This document shows positions 10,420 to 18,963 of a stretch of 64,000 nucleotides of DNA, piece by piece. Numbering within the stretch: position 1 is the stretch's first letter; every line of letters starts with the position of its first letter. Below the pieces are notes generated by a model that did not search any database, was not told the DNA's origin, and worked only from the letters and a program-made list of their open reading frames with translations. Position numbers and translations under genes: made by a program. Origin of the DNA: DATFDN01 sp963818885 (GTDB lineage: Bacteria; Pseudomonadota; Alphaproteobacteria; Acetobacterales; Acetobacteraceae); the NCBI GenBank assembly GCA_963818885.1, contig CAWFTP010000003.1, positions 1,426,001 to 1,490,000 on the forward strand, given 5' to 3'.

Positions 10420-10732
10420 ATGCCCGACGCCGACGCCCTCATCAGCGCCATGCAGAGGCATGCCGCCTCCCTCCGCCGGCTTGGATATCGGGTCCGTTTC
10501 GACCTGACCGACACCGGAGAGACGATCCTGCTCGACGCGACCTCCGGCACGCCAGAGCTGTCCGCTCGAAACGGGCGAGGCCGATGCCGTGCTCGCCTTG
10601 TCCTCGGACGACCTCGCCCGGCTGATCGCCGGCCGGCTGAGCCCGATGCTCGCCTTCTCCACTGGCCGACTGAAGGTGGAGGGCTCGCGCGGCGTTGCGC
10701 TGAAGCTCGCGAGCCTGCTCGATACGGATTGA
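10420..10732 (+). pseudogene. SCP2 sterol-binding-domain-like small protein (one frameshift)
   Basis: Starts MPDADALISAMQRHAAS at 10420 behind an AAAGG ribosome site. After ATSGTPELS the frame breaks near 10560; dropping one base gives LETGEADAVLALSSDDLARL and ends with SRGVALKLASLLDTD at 10732, a normal SCP2 ending (GDVALAMKLQ-like). Repaired length is about 103 residues. SCP2-like proteins bind lipids or acyl-CoAs in the cytoplasm. It is divergent from the fatty-acid operon and shares its palindromic control region, which fits an accessory acyl-CoA-binding role. Confidence 0.7.
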
Positions 10733-10807
10733 TCCGAGGGCGGCTGGCTCTCATAGTCGCCGCGGTCGGCAGCCGATGTCGTTGCTGGCAAAAAAAGGAG
10801 GAGGAAC

Positions 10808-12069
10808 GTGGGAGCAAGGGGCAAGCTGCGCGGCGCGCTCGCGACGGCGTTCGCGGCCGGTGCATTGGCGCTGGGGATCGCGAGCGCCGGGGCGGCAACG
10901 ATGGGTCCGGTCACCGATCCGATCGGCGTCGTCCGGGTGCCCAAGGGCGCACCGATCATTATCGGCGGCTACTGGGTATCTGTCCGGGCCTGATACCGCG
11001 CTGGGCCTCGATGAGAAGCGCGGCGCGGAGATCGCAATCAAGGATGCCGGCGACACGCTGCTCGGCCATCCGATCAAGCTTGTCGCCGAGGATGACACGT
11101 GCAGCGCCGAAGGCGGGCAGACCGCGGCGACAAAGCTCGCGGCAACGCCCAACATGGCGATCGTGCTCGGCCCGGCATGCTCCTCGGCGGCCACGCCCGG
11201 GGCCCCGATCCTCTGGCAGGCCGGCATCGTCGATATCTGCACGGCCTGTACCGCTCCCGCCCTGACCGCGCCCGACCGCAAGCCGGAATACAACGGCTTC
11301 GCGAGAACCGTGTTCAGCGATATCGAGCAGGGCAAGGCGGACGCCACCTATCTGTTTAAGGTCGCGCAGGCGTGAAGACCGTAGTGACGGTTCATGACGG
11401 CAGCCCCTATGCGCAGCAGCTCGCGACGGTGATGGCCGATAACTTCGAGAAGCTCGGCGGCAAGGTGCTGTCGCGCGAGGCGGTCGCGCCGACCGACGTC
11501 GACATGCATCCGGTGCTGACCCGGATCGCGAGCGAGAAGCCGGACGCGATCTACATGCCGATCTTCACCGCCGCGGCGGCGCAAATGCTGCGCCAGTCCA
11601 AGGAGGTTCCGGGATTGGAGCATACGACTTCTGCTCGGCGGCGCGTCGTTGCTGTCGCCCGACTTCATCGAGGCGGCGGGGCCCGGCGGTGGTCGGCTTC
11701 CGCATCGGATATCCGGACATCTCGCCGGCGTCGATGGGCAAGGGCTATCCGAAGTTCGTCGCCGAATACACCAAGGACTATGGCGAGGCGCCGATCTCGG
11801 GCTTTCACGCCAATGCCTATGACGGGATGGAGCTGGCGTTGAAGGCGATCGCCAAGGTGGCGAAGACCGACGACGCGGGCAACCTCTACATCGGCAAGCA
11901 GGCCCTGCGGGACGCGGTGTTCTCGACGGAGTTCGACGGCATCAGCGGACCGATCAAATGCGATCAGTACGGCGAGTGCTCGCAGTTCAAGCCGTCGGTC
12001 CTGGAGTTCACGTCGGCCGATCCGAAGACCTTCAAGCTCGGCGTCAATCCGAAGAAGATCTGGCCGTAG
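10808..12069 (+). pseudogene. LivJ-type branched-chain amino-acid ABC substrate-binding protein (frameshifted)
   Basis: The GTG start at 10808 follows an excellent AGGAGGAGG site. A signal peptide (GALATAFAAGALALGIASAG) precedes APIIIGGYW, the start of the periplasmic binding fold. Further conserved pieces are LSGPDTALGLDEKRGAEIAI, VLGPACSSAATPGAPI, KTVVTVHDGSPYAQQLA, GFHANAYDGMELALKAI and ISGPIKCDQYGECS. Frame breaks occur near 10978, 11368, 11627 and 11685; repaired length is about 420 residues. It is the binding protein of the importer encoded just downstream. Ligand could be branched-chain amino acids, amides or small peptides; the neighbouring amino-acid catabolic genes leave this open. 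Confidence 0.85.
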
Positions 12070-12102
12070 AGCGAGATGAGTTCAAATAGGGCCGATCTAA
12101 TC

Positions 12103-12226
12103 ACCTCTCCCGCCTGGCGGGAGAGGTCGGCACGCGGCAGCGGGCCGGGTGAGGGCGACGCGGCGGACGTCGCCATCCGGGACACCCCCCTCACCCTGCC
12201 TCTCCCCCCGCAGAGCGGGGGAGAGG
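12103..12226. repeat. Intergenic mosaic repeat with two hairpins between livJ-like and livH-like genes
   Basis: Two inverted repeats frame this segment: a perfect one centred at 12115 (arms ACCTCTCCCGCC / GGCGGGAGAGGT) and one at 12199-12226 (arms CCTCTCCCCC / GGGGGAGAGG with a short CGCAGAGC loop). Between them is GGGTGAGGG and its complement CCCTCACCC. This pattern is that of the dispersed CCTCTCC...GGGTGAGGG elements common between genes of high-GC proteobacteria. The first hairpin could also attenuate transcription into the permease genes. The right arm supplies a purine-rich stretch just before the possible livH start. Confidence 0.7.
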
Positions 12227-12229
12227 GGA

Positions 12230-13363
12230 ATGGGTGGCGCACGAACTCGGGACACTAGGCTCTTGGGCGTCACCTCGGCCCAGACGGCCGTTGCGCCCGC
12301 GCCCTGGCTTGTCGCCCTGGCGCGGGTCAACGCCGTTGACGTGGTCCTTTGGCTGCTGCGGATCGTCGTCGTCGGCGTGGTCGTCGGCGGCACGATCGGC
12401 TCACTTCTCAAGGACCGCTACAGCGTCGCGCAGTGGTTCGACTTCGTCGTCTTCGGCCTGACCATCGGCAGCGTCTACGCGCAGATCGCGCTCGGCTACA
12501 CGATGGTCTACGGCGTGCTCCGGCTCATCAATTTCGCCCATGGCGACATCATGATGTGCGGCGCGTTCGCCGGGTTCTTCATTGCCCGCCCGCTTGCCGA
12601 GTTGGGGTTCCTCGAACATCATGCCGTGCTCGGCATGGCGGCGATCCTTGCCGGGGCGATCGCGGTGTCGTCCGGCATCGCGCTGCTCACCGAACGCCTC
12701 GCCTATCGTCCGTTCCGGCGCGTCCAGGGCCTCGCCCCGCTGATCTGCGCGATCGGCGTGTCGTTCTTCCTGGAGCAGAGCTTTCGCGGGATGTTCGGCT
12801 CCGCAGTGAAGGCCTACCCGAGCCCGAAATGGCAGGCCGACGCGTTCCATTTCGGTGCCTTCGCCTTGCCGCGCATCGATGTGCTGGTGATCGGGCTCGC
12901 GCTCGTGTTCATGGCCGGCCTCTACGCGATCGTGCAGCGCACCCGCATGGGCACCGCGATGCGTGCCGTCTCCGAGGACCCGGAGGCGGCGGCGCTGATG
13001 GGGATCGATGTCGACAAGGTGGTGGTCTTCACCTTCCTGCTGGGCGGCGTGATGGCCGGGATCGCCGGCGTGTTCTATGCCTTCCTCTACAAGCAGGTGT
13101 TCTTCTTCATGGGCTTCACGCCCGGCATCAAGGCGTTCGGCGCCGCCGTGCTGGGGGGCATCGGCAACATTCCCGGCGCGATGCTCGGCGGGTTCTTCTT
13201 GGGCATCGTGGAATCCGTGGGGCCGGCGTTGTTCCTCGACGGGCTCGGCATTCCCGCGCCCTATCAGCTGCGCGACCTGATCGCCTTCACGCTGCTGATC
13301 ATGGTGCTGATCTTCCGCCCGCAAGGCTTGCTCGGCGAGCGAATGGCGAAGAAGCGAGCCTGA
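12230..13363 (+). CDS. livH: LivH-type ABC transporter permease
   Basis: Inner-membrane permease with about eight hydrophobic segments. The family motif LRLINFAHGDIMM at about 95-108, the EAA-like RTRMGTAMRAVSEDPEAAALMGID region and the C-terminal GGIGNIPGAMLGGFFLGIVE are all present. The N terminus is longer than in E. coli LivH by about 60 residues and holds one additional predicted membrane segment. The start is uncertain: ATG at 12230 directly follows the GGGGGAGAGGGGA arm of the repeat, whereas TTG at 12263 would exclude repeat-derived residues. It is followed by livM after three bases and works with LivM, LivG and LivF. Confidence 0.88.
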   Translation: MGGARTRDTRLLGVTSAQTAVAPAPWLVALARVNAVDVVLWLLRIVVVGVVVGGTIGSLLKDRYSVAQWFDFVVFGLTIGSVYAQIALGYTMVYGVLRLINFAHGDIMMCGAFAGFFIARPLAELGFLEHHAVLGMAAILAGAIAVSSGIALLTERLAYRPFRRVQGLAPLICAIGVSFFLEQSFRGMFGSAVKAYPSPKWQADAFHFGAFALPRIDVLVIGLALVFMAGLYAIVQRTRMGTAMRAVSEDPEAAALMGIDVDKVVVFTFLLGGVMAGIAGVFYAFLYKQVFFFMGFTPGIKAFGAAVLGGIGNIPGAMLGGFFLGIVESVGPALFLDGLGIPAPYQLRDLIAFTLLIMVLIFRPQGLLGERMAKKRA

Positions 13364-13366
13364 GCG

Positions 13367-15041
13367 ATGCGTACCGCCCTCACCCGTGGGCTGCTGTTCG
13401 GTGTTGGCGGAGTCTATCTCGCCGCGGTCGGCGTTCTGCTGATGCTGCACAACCGCTGGATCGTGATCGGCACGCTCAGCCTGGGACAGGCCGTGCTGAT
13501 GCTCCTCGGCCTGGGCGCCGGCATCACCGCGCTGCCGCGCGGCTCGCATGGCGGCGCGGGGGCGCGGCTTGCCGCCGGCGCACTGGCCGGCCTCGCCGCC
13601 GCCATTCCCCTCGCGGCCTTGGCGGCGCTGATCGCGTTCATGCCGCTTCGCTCCATCTTCATCGCGCTCTCGTCGGATTTGCTGGCGCTGTTGACGACGG
13701 GGTTGCCCCTGCGCGCGGGGATTGGGCTGTTGCTGGGCGCCGGGCTGCTCGCCGGGCTCGTCGGAGCCGGGTTGCGGCTGAGCGCCGCGCCGCTTCGCCG
13801 TGCGCTGGTCGCCGGAGCGGCGGCGGTAGTGATCGCCGGCGTGTTTCAGGAGCTGATCCAGCTGATCCTGCAATACGGCGGCGCTGTCGGCGCGGTCCGC
13901 GACTTCGTCTACACATGGGAGGGGCTGACCGGGCAGGGCGCGATCGCCGTCTTCATCGGCGCGGTCATCTTGCAGATCCTGTGGTCGAGCACGGTCGGGC
14001 GGCTGAAGCCACCCACGGACGACCGGCAGCGTCAGCGCCAGCGAATGGTGCGTGCCGGTGTTGCGTTGCTCGCGCTGGCGATCCTGCCGGCGCTCGCCGG
14101 CGCTTATATCGGCCAGGTGCTCATGCTGGTGGGGCTCTACATCCTGATGGGCATGGGCCTGAATTTGGAGGTCGGGCTCGCCGGCCTGCTCGATCTCGGC
14201 TTCGTCGCGTTCTTCGCGGTCGGCGCCTACAGCATGGCGCTGCTGACCGCCGACAGCCCGCACGCACTACTGCACCTGTCCTTCTGGGCGGCGCTGCCGA
14301 TCTCGGTCGTGCTCGCGGTGATGGTGGGCGTGGTGTTCGGCCTGCCGGTGCTCGGCGTGCGCGGCGACTACCTGGCTGTCGCGACGATGGGCCTGGGCGA
14401 GATCGTCCGCGTGCTCGTGGCCTCCGATTTCGCCGCCCCGCTGCTCGGCGGCGCCCAGGGCATCCTGCAGATCCCCAAGCCCCATCTGGGCGGCATCGGT
14501 ACTCGGCAGCCCGGTGCAGCTCTTCTATCTCACGCTGATCGCCTCCGCCGTCGCCGGCTTCGTCGCGTGGCGGCTGGAGAGCTCGCGCCTCGGCCGTGCC
14601 TGGATGGCGCTGCGCGACGATGAGGATGTGGCGCAGGCGCTCGGGATCAATCTCGTGCGCTCCAAGCTGATGGCATACGGGCTTGGCGCCGCGTTCGCCG
14701 GGCTCGCAGGGGCGATCTTCGCGGTGATGCTCACCTCGGTCTATCCGTCGAGCTTCCAGCTGCTGGTGTCGATCAACGTGCTGGCGCTGATCATCGTCGG
14801 CGGCATGGGCAGTCTGCCGGGCGTGGTGCTCGGCTCCGCCGTGCTGATCGGGCTGCCGGAATTGCTGCGGGAGTTCGGCGAATACCGCTATCTGTTCTAC
14901 GGCGCGGCGCTGATCGTGATGATGCGCTGGCGCCCCGAGGGCCTGTGGCCGTCCGAGGTGCGGCGGCGCGAATTGCACGATGCCGACGAGGCGGCCGTCG
15001 TAGACGAGGGGCCCGATCTGCTGCCGGCGCGCCTGCGATGA
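13367..15041 (+). CDS. livM: LivM-type ABC transporter permease (one frameshift)
   Basis: Two overlapping frames join by removing one base near 14501 (GGIG then LGSPVQLFYLTLIASA). Conserved LivM elements are NLEVGLAGLLDLGFVAFFAVGA, LGVRGDYLAVATMGLGEIVR, SRLGRAWMALRDDEDVAQALG and the C-terminal IIVGGMGSLPGVVLGS. Repaired length is about 557 residues, well above the roughly 420 of E. coli LivM. The extra part is an N-terminal block of about 260 residues with several hydrophobic segments. The stop overlaps the livG start (ATGA), so the importer genes are translationally coupled. Confidence 0.87.
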
Positions 15042-15823
15042 CGATGCTGGCCTGCCGCGCCATGACCAAGCGGTTTGGCGGACTGACCGCGGTTGGCGCG
15101 CTTGATCTCACGATCGAGCAGGGCGCCATCCACAGCATCATCGGTCCGAACGGGGCCGGCAAGACGACGGTGTTCAACTGCATCACCCAGAACATTCGCC
15201 CCACTTCGGGCGAGATATGGTTCGACCAACGGCGGATCGACGGGCTGACACCCGATCGGGTGGCGCAGGCAGGCATCAGCCGCACCTACCAGAACATCCG
15301 GTTGTTTCGCAGCATCAGCGCGATCGAGAACCTGCTGGTCGGGATGCACCTGCACCTGCGCTCCACCTGGTGGGGCGCCGTGCTCAACACGTCCGCGACC
15401 CGCGCCGACGAGACCCGCGCGCATGAGGAGGCGATGCGGCTGCTGGGCTTCATCGGCCTGCGCGGGCGCGGCGACGTGCTGGCGCGCAATCTCCCGTACG
15501 GCCAGCAGCGCCGGCTGGAGATCGGCCGGGCGCTGGCGACCCAGCCGAAGCTGCTGCTGCTCGATGAGCCGACGGCGGGGATGAACCCGCACGAGACCAC
15601 CGAGATGATGCGCTTCATCGAGGAGGTGAGGACGCGGTTTTCCATCACCATCCTTCTCATCGAGCACCAGATGCGCGTCGTGATGTCGATGTCCGACCGG
15701 GTGAGCGTGCTGGATCATGGCGTCAAGATCGCGGAGGGCCCGCCGGCCGAGGTGCAGCGCGACCCCGCGGTGATCGAGGCCTATCTTGGGGTCAAGGCCA
15801 ATGCCGCGCGGGCGGAGGCCTGA
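15038..15823 (+). CDS. livG: LivG-type ABC transporter ATP-binding protein
   Basis: 261 residues from the ATG at 15038, which overlaps the livM stop; the longer upstream open frame lies inside livM. Walker A is GPNGAGKTT, the signature-region motif is YGQQRRLEIGRAL (LivG has this variant of LSGGQ), and Walker B is LLLLDEPTAGMNP followed by the switch His in LIEHQM. Typical LivG insert residues (NIRLFRSISAIENLLVG) are seen. It powers the Liv-like importer from the cytoplasmic face together with LivF, whose start overlaps its stop. Confidence 0.93.
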   Translation: MTMLACRAMTKRFGGLTAVGALDLTIEQGAIHSIIGPNGAGKTTVFNCITQNIRPTSGEIWFDQRRIDGLTPDRVAQAGISRTYQNIRLFRSISAIENLLVGMHLHLRSTWWGAVLNTSATRADETRAHEEAMRLLGFIGLRGRGDVLARNLPYGQQRRLEIGRALATQPKLLLLDEPTAGMNPHETTEMMRFIEEVRTRFSITILLIEHQMRVVMSMSDRVSVLDHGVKIAEGPPAEVQRDPAVIEAYLGVKANAARAEA

Positions 15824-16530
15824 TGGCCCTCCTCGAGGTCGACGACATCCACGTGTTCTACGACAAGATCGAGGCGCTGAAGGGCGTTTCGCTGGCCGTC
15901 GAGGAGGGCCGGATCGTCACTTTGGTCGGCGGCAACGGTGCCGGCAAGTCGACCACGCTGCGCGCGATCAGCGGCCTTCTCCACCCGCGCATGGGCGAGA
16001 TCCGCTACGAGGGGCGGAAGCTCGCCGGGCTTGGTGCCCATGTGATCGCGGCGATGGGGCTGGTGCAGGTACCGGAAGGCAGGCGCATCTTCGGCCGCCT
16101 GACGGTCGAGGAGAACCTCGCCATGGGCGCGTTCTCGCGCCGCGACCGCGCGGGCATCGCCGCAGATCGCGGACGCATGATGGCGCTGTTCCCCCGCTTG
16201 CGCGAAAGGCTGCGCCAGGTGGCGGGCACGCTGTCGGGGGGCGAGCAGCAGATGGTGGCGATGGCACGCGCCCTGATGGCGCGCCCGCGCATGCTGCTCA
16301 TGGACGAACCCAGTATGGGCCTCGCGCCGATGGTGGTCGAGCAGGTGTTCGACACGATTCGTACGATCAACGCGCAGGGCGTCACCGTGCTGCTGGTCGA
16401 GCAGAATGCGCCGATGGCGCTGTCAATCGCCGACACCGGCTACGTGCTGGAGAGCGGCACGGTGATGCTGAGCGGCCCCGCGAACGCACTGCTGCATGAC
16501 GAACGGGTCAAAGCGGCGTATCTCGGGTAG
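15823..16530 (+). CDS. livF: LivF-type ABC transporter ATP-binding protein
   Basis: 235 residues, the normal LivF length. Walker A GGNGAGKSTT, the family-specific QVPEGRRIFGRLTVEENLAMG, signature LSGGEQQMVAMARAL, Walker B MLLMDEPSMGLAP and switch region LLVEQN are all present. The ATG overlaps the livG stop. It completes the importer set (binding protein, two permeases, two ATPases). The next gene, a DadA-like dehydrogenase, begins 18 bases later behind GGGGAGGAG, so transport and catabolism of the imported compound are probably co-transcribed. Confidence 0.93.
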   Translation: MALLEVDDIHVFYDKIEALKGVSLAVEEGRIVTLVGGNGAGKSTTLRAISGLLHPRMGEIRYEGRKLAGLGAHVIAAMGLVQVPEGRRIFGRLTVEENLAMGAFSRRDRAGIAADRGRMMALFPRLRERLRQVAGTLSGGEQQMVAMARALMARPRMLLMDEPSMGLAPMVVEQVFDTIRTINAQGVTVLLVEQNAPMALSIADTGYVLESGTVMLSGPANALLHDERVKAAYLG

Positions 16531-16548
16531 GGGAAGGGGAGGAGCGCG

Positions 16549-17790
16549 ATGCGCGTTCTCGTCATGGGCGGCGGCGTCGTCGGGGTCACCACCGCGTACC
16601 AGCTTCAGCGCGACGGCCATGAGGTGGTGCTAATCGAACGCAACGCCGAGGTCGCGGCGGAGACGAGCTGGGGCAACGCCGGCATGATCGCGCCGGGCCA
16701 TTCCTTCGTCTGGTCCTCGCCCAAGGCGCCGATGATTCTGCTGCGCTCGCTCGTGCAAGCGAACCAGGCGCTGCGGTTCCGGCCATCGGCCGATCCAAGG
16801 CTCTGGCGCTGGTCGGCCCGGTTCCTCGCGCAGTGCACCACGGCCAAGGCGGCGGCGAACACGCTGCGCAAGCACCAGATCGCCACCTACTCGCAGCGCA
16901 TCCTGCGCGAGACGCTCGGCAACGAGGCGATCGAATACGGCCGCAACGACCGCGGCATCCTCTACTTCTACCGCAGCGACGCCTCGCTGGCGCGTGGCGT
17001 CGCGCATATGAAGATCCTCGCCGATGACGGCCAGGAGATCCGGGTGCTGAACCGCGAGGAGGTGATCGCGCTCGAACCTTCGCTCGCCTCCGCGCGCGGC
17101 AAGATCGCCGGCGGCGTCTATTGCCCGACCGACGAGACCGGCGACTGCAACTGCTTCACCCGGCGCCTCGCCGCGATCTGCGCCTCGCGCGGCGCCGAGC
17201 TCCGGACCGGCACGACGATCGATGCCGTGGAGGTGGAGGGCGACACGGTGGTCGGCGTGCGCTGCGGTGGCGAGCGCATCGCCGCCGACGCCTACGTGAT
17301 GGCGCTCGGCAACCAGAGCCCGACCCTGTCGCGGCGGATCGGCATCGACCTGCCGATCTACCCAGTGAAGGGCTATTCGCTGACCATTCCCATCGGCAAT
17401 CATCGCGCCGCGCCGACCGTGGGCGCGATCGATGAGGACAATCTGGTGGCGATCACCAGCTTCGGCGACCGGATGCGGGTGACCGCGATGGCGGAGATCG
17501 CCGGCTACGACACCAGCCACAAGCCGGCCGACTTCGTTTTCATGGGCGGGGTCGCGCGCGAGCTCTATCCCGACGGCGCCGACTACGAGCGGGCCGAGAT
17601 GTGGGCGGGGCTACGGCCGATGACACCAACCAACCTGCCGGCGCTCGGACGCGGGCGTTACAAGAACCTCTGGTTCAACACCGGCCACGGCCATATTGGC
17701 TGGACCATGTCGCACGGCACCGCCCGCGTCACCGCCGACCTGATCGCCGGGCGCGAGCCGGCGTTGCCCCCGACCGGGCTCGCGGTCTGA
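16549..17790 (+). CDS. D-amino-acid dehydrogenase, small-subunit (DadA) type
   Basis: 413 residues with an N-terminal FAD dinucleotide fold (MGGGVVGVTTAYQL, glutamate-like acidic end VVLIER), the SWGNAGMIAPGHS segment of DadA and the C-terminal flavin-contact stretch NTGHGHIGWTMSHGTA. These proteins oxidise D-amino acids to 2-oxo acids and pass electrons to the membrane quinone pool. Placement right behind a Liv-type importer, and before a racemase-superfamily gene, points to catabolism of an imported amino acid or derivative. DadA homologues also act on other secondary amines, so the substrate is open. Confidence 0.85.
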   Translation: MRVLVMGGGVVGVTTAYQLQRDGHEVVLIERNAEVAAETSWGNAGMIAPGHSFVWSSPKAPMILLRSLVQANQALRFRPSADPRLWRWSARFLAQCTTAKAAANTLRKHQIATYSQRILRETLGNEAIEYGRNDRGILYFYRSDASLARGVAHMKILADDGQEIRVLNREEVIALEPSLASARGKIAGGVYCPTDETGDCNCFTRRLAAICASRGAELRTGTTIDAVEVEGDTVVGVRCGGERIAADAYVMALGNQSPTLSRRIGIDLPIYPVKGYSLTIPIGNHRAAPTVGAIDEDNLVAITSFGDRMRVTAMAEIAGYDTSHKPADFVFMGGVARELYPDGADYERAEMWAGLRPMTPTNLPALGRGRYKNLWFNTGHGHIGWTMSHGTARVTADLIAGREPALPPTGLAV

Positions 17791-17791
17791 A

Positions 17792-17805
17792 GGGGAGGCC
17801 TCCCC
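17792..17805 (+). promoter_or_regulatory. Palindromic, self-complementary ribosome-binding site
   Basis: GGGGAGGCCTCCCC is a perfect 14-base palindrome ending one base before the ATG of the next gene. It contains the Shine-Dalgarno-like GGGGAGG, and in RNA could fold as a five-pair G/C stem with a GGCC loop, hiding the site. Coupling to translation of the DadA-like gene, which stops two bases upstream, might open it. The effect is inferred. Confidence 0.4.
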
Positions 17806-18561
17806 ATGCTCGATCTCGGCGTTCTCAACTGCACGCTCGATGACGGAATCGCGGCGCGTGCCGCGATCGGGCTGCTCGTGCTCGCCACCGACCAGACGAT
17901 GGAGCACGAGTTCCGCCGGCTGCTGCGGCTCGACGGGGTCGCCGTCTATCATGCGCGGCTCCACAACGATGCGCAGGTCACGCCCGAGACGCTCGCCGCC
18001 ATGCGCCCGCTGATCGCCCCAACGGCTGCGCTGATCTTGCCCGGCACACGGCTCAACGTGATGGCGTTCGGCTGCACCTCGGCGAGCATGGTTCTGGGCG
18101 AGGAGACGGTGTTCGCCGAGATCCACAAGAGCCGTCCCGGCATTGCCGCGACCACGCCGATCACCGCTGCCTTCGCTGCGTTCCGCGCGATGGGAGCCCG
18201 GCGCATCGGCGTGCTCACTCCCTATTCGGCGGCGGTGAACGCGCGCATGACGACCTATCTCGCCGGCCGCGGCGTCGAGGCCGCCGCCTTCGCGACCTTC
18301 GACAAGGAGGACGACCGGGACGCGGCGCGCATCGACATCGTCTCCATCGGGCGCGGCGTGCGCTCGCTTGCGCGCTCCGCGGTGCTCGATGCGGTGTTCG
18401 TCGCCTGCACCAGCTTGCGCCTCGCTGATTCCGTCGAGGCGATCGAGGCGGAAGCCGGCATCCCGGTCACCTCAAGCGATCATGCGCTCGCCTGGCATTG
18501 CCTGCGGCTCGCCGGCGTCAGGGAGCCAATTCCGGGCTCGGGCCGGCTGTTTCGGCTATGA
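17806..18561 (+). CDS. Maleate isomerase/EutA-like member of the Asp/Glu racemase superfamily
   Basis: 251 residues. The two superfamily cysteines are present, in the N-terminal half (AFGCTSASM) and the C-terminal half (FVACTSLRLAD), and GIAATTPITAAFAAFRAMGARRIGVLTPYS matches maleate cis-trans isomerases, arylmalonate decarboxylases and ectoine-utilisation EutA. Such enzymes use the cysteine pair for isomerisation, racemisation or decarboxylation. Its 3' end overlaps the convergent ectoine-synthase-like gene by 44 bases. The combination of an EutA-like protein and an EctC-like protein suggests, but does not prove, a link to ectoine-type compounds. Confidence 0.75.
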   Translation: MLDLGVLNCTLDDGIAARAAIGLLVLATDQTMEHEFRRLLRLDGVAVYHARLHNDAQVTPETLAAMRPLIAPTAALILPGTRLNVMAFGCTSASMVLGEETVFAEIHKSRPGIAATTPITAAFAAFRAMGARRIGVLTPYSAAVNARMTTYLAGRGVEAAAFATFDKEDDRDAARIDIVSIGRGVRSLARSAVLDAVFVACTSLRLADSVEAIEAEAGIPVTSSDHALAWHCLRLAGVREPIPGSGRLFRL

Positions 18562-18937
18562 GCTCGTAGCCGCCTTCGGCGGTGTGCCTCTCGGTGCCCA
18601 CCAGAGCCGGCGTGAACACGCAAACCAGGCGGAGGTCGCCCTTGAGCGCCCGCACGATGTGCCCGTCGTGACGGTCGAGCGCGTACACCACGCCGGGGCG
18701 GATCGCATGCGTCGCGCCGCTGGCGACATCGACGACCTCGCCCTCGCCGCCGATGCAATAGTTGGTCTCGAGATGGTGGCGGTAGCGTAGATGCAGCTCC
18801 GTCCCTTCGCTCAGCACGGTGTCGTGCACCGAGCAGCCCATCGCATCCCACCGCAGGATGATACGCCGGCTGCGCCATCCGGGACCGCTCACGTCGCTGG
18901 GCGTGCCCTGGATGTCTTCGAGGGAACGGACGATCAT
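18518..18937 (-). CDS. ectC: Lone ectoine-synthase-like cupin (EctC)
   Basis: 139 residues, aligning over its whole length with L-ectoine synthase from the first residues (MIVRSLEDIQGT) to the end of the cupin barrel (RLVCVFTPALVGTE). Family residues for iron binding (Glu57, Tyr85, His93) and substrate contact (Trp21, Arg25, Thr40, Tyr52, His55) are at the expected positions. EctC cyclises N-gamma-acetyl-diaminobutyrate to ectoine. No EctA or EctB is in the window, so this is an orphan copy. Its start lies 26 bases from the divergent FOXRED1-like start, behind a strong AGGAGG site. It may run another cyclisation or the reverse hydrolysis; the residue assignments rest on recall of the EctC literature. 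Confidence 0.85.
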   Translation of the reverse strand: MIVRSLEDIQGTPSDVSGPGWRSRRIILRWDAMGCSVHDTVLSEGTELHLRYRHHLETNYCIGGEGEVVDVASGATHAIRPGVVYALDRHDGHIVRALKGDLRLVCVFTPALVGTERHTAEGGYELIAETAGPSPELAP

Positions 18938-18963
18938 GATGCCCTCCTGGGGAGAGTTGCGGG

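Noticed and set aside
12401..14263. A 620-codon open frame antisense to the livH/livM genes, and a 729-codon frame at 12349-14538 on the plus strand
   Set aside because: Composition is Arg/Gln/His-rich without any family motif, as expected for shadows of high-GC genes; livH and livM carry clear family motifs in the other frames.
14945..15037. Upstream extension of livG
   Set aside because: It lies inside the conserved livM end; the ATG at 15038 overlaps the livM stop and gives the normal LivG N terminus.
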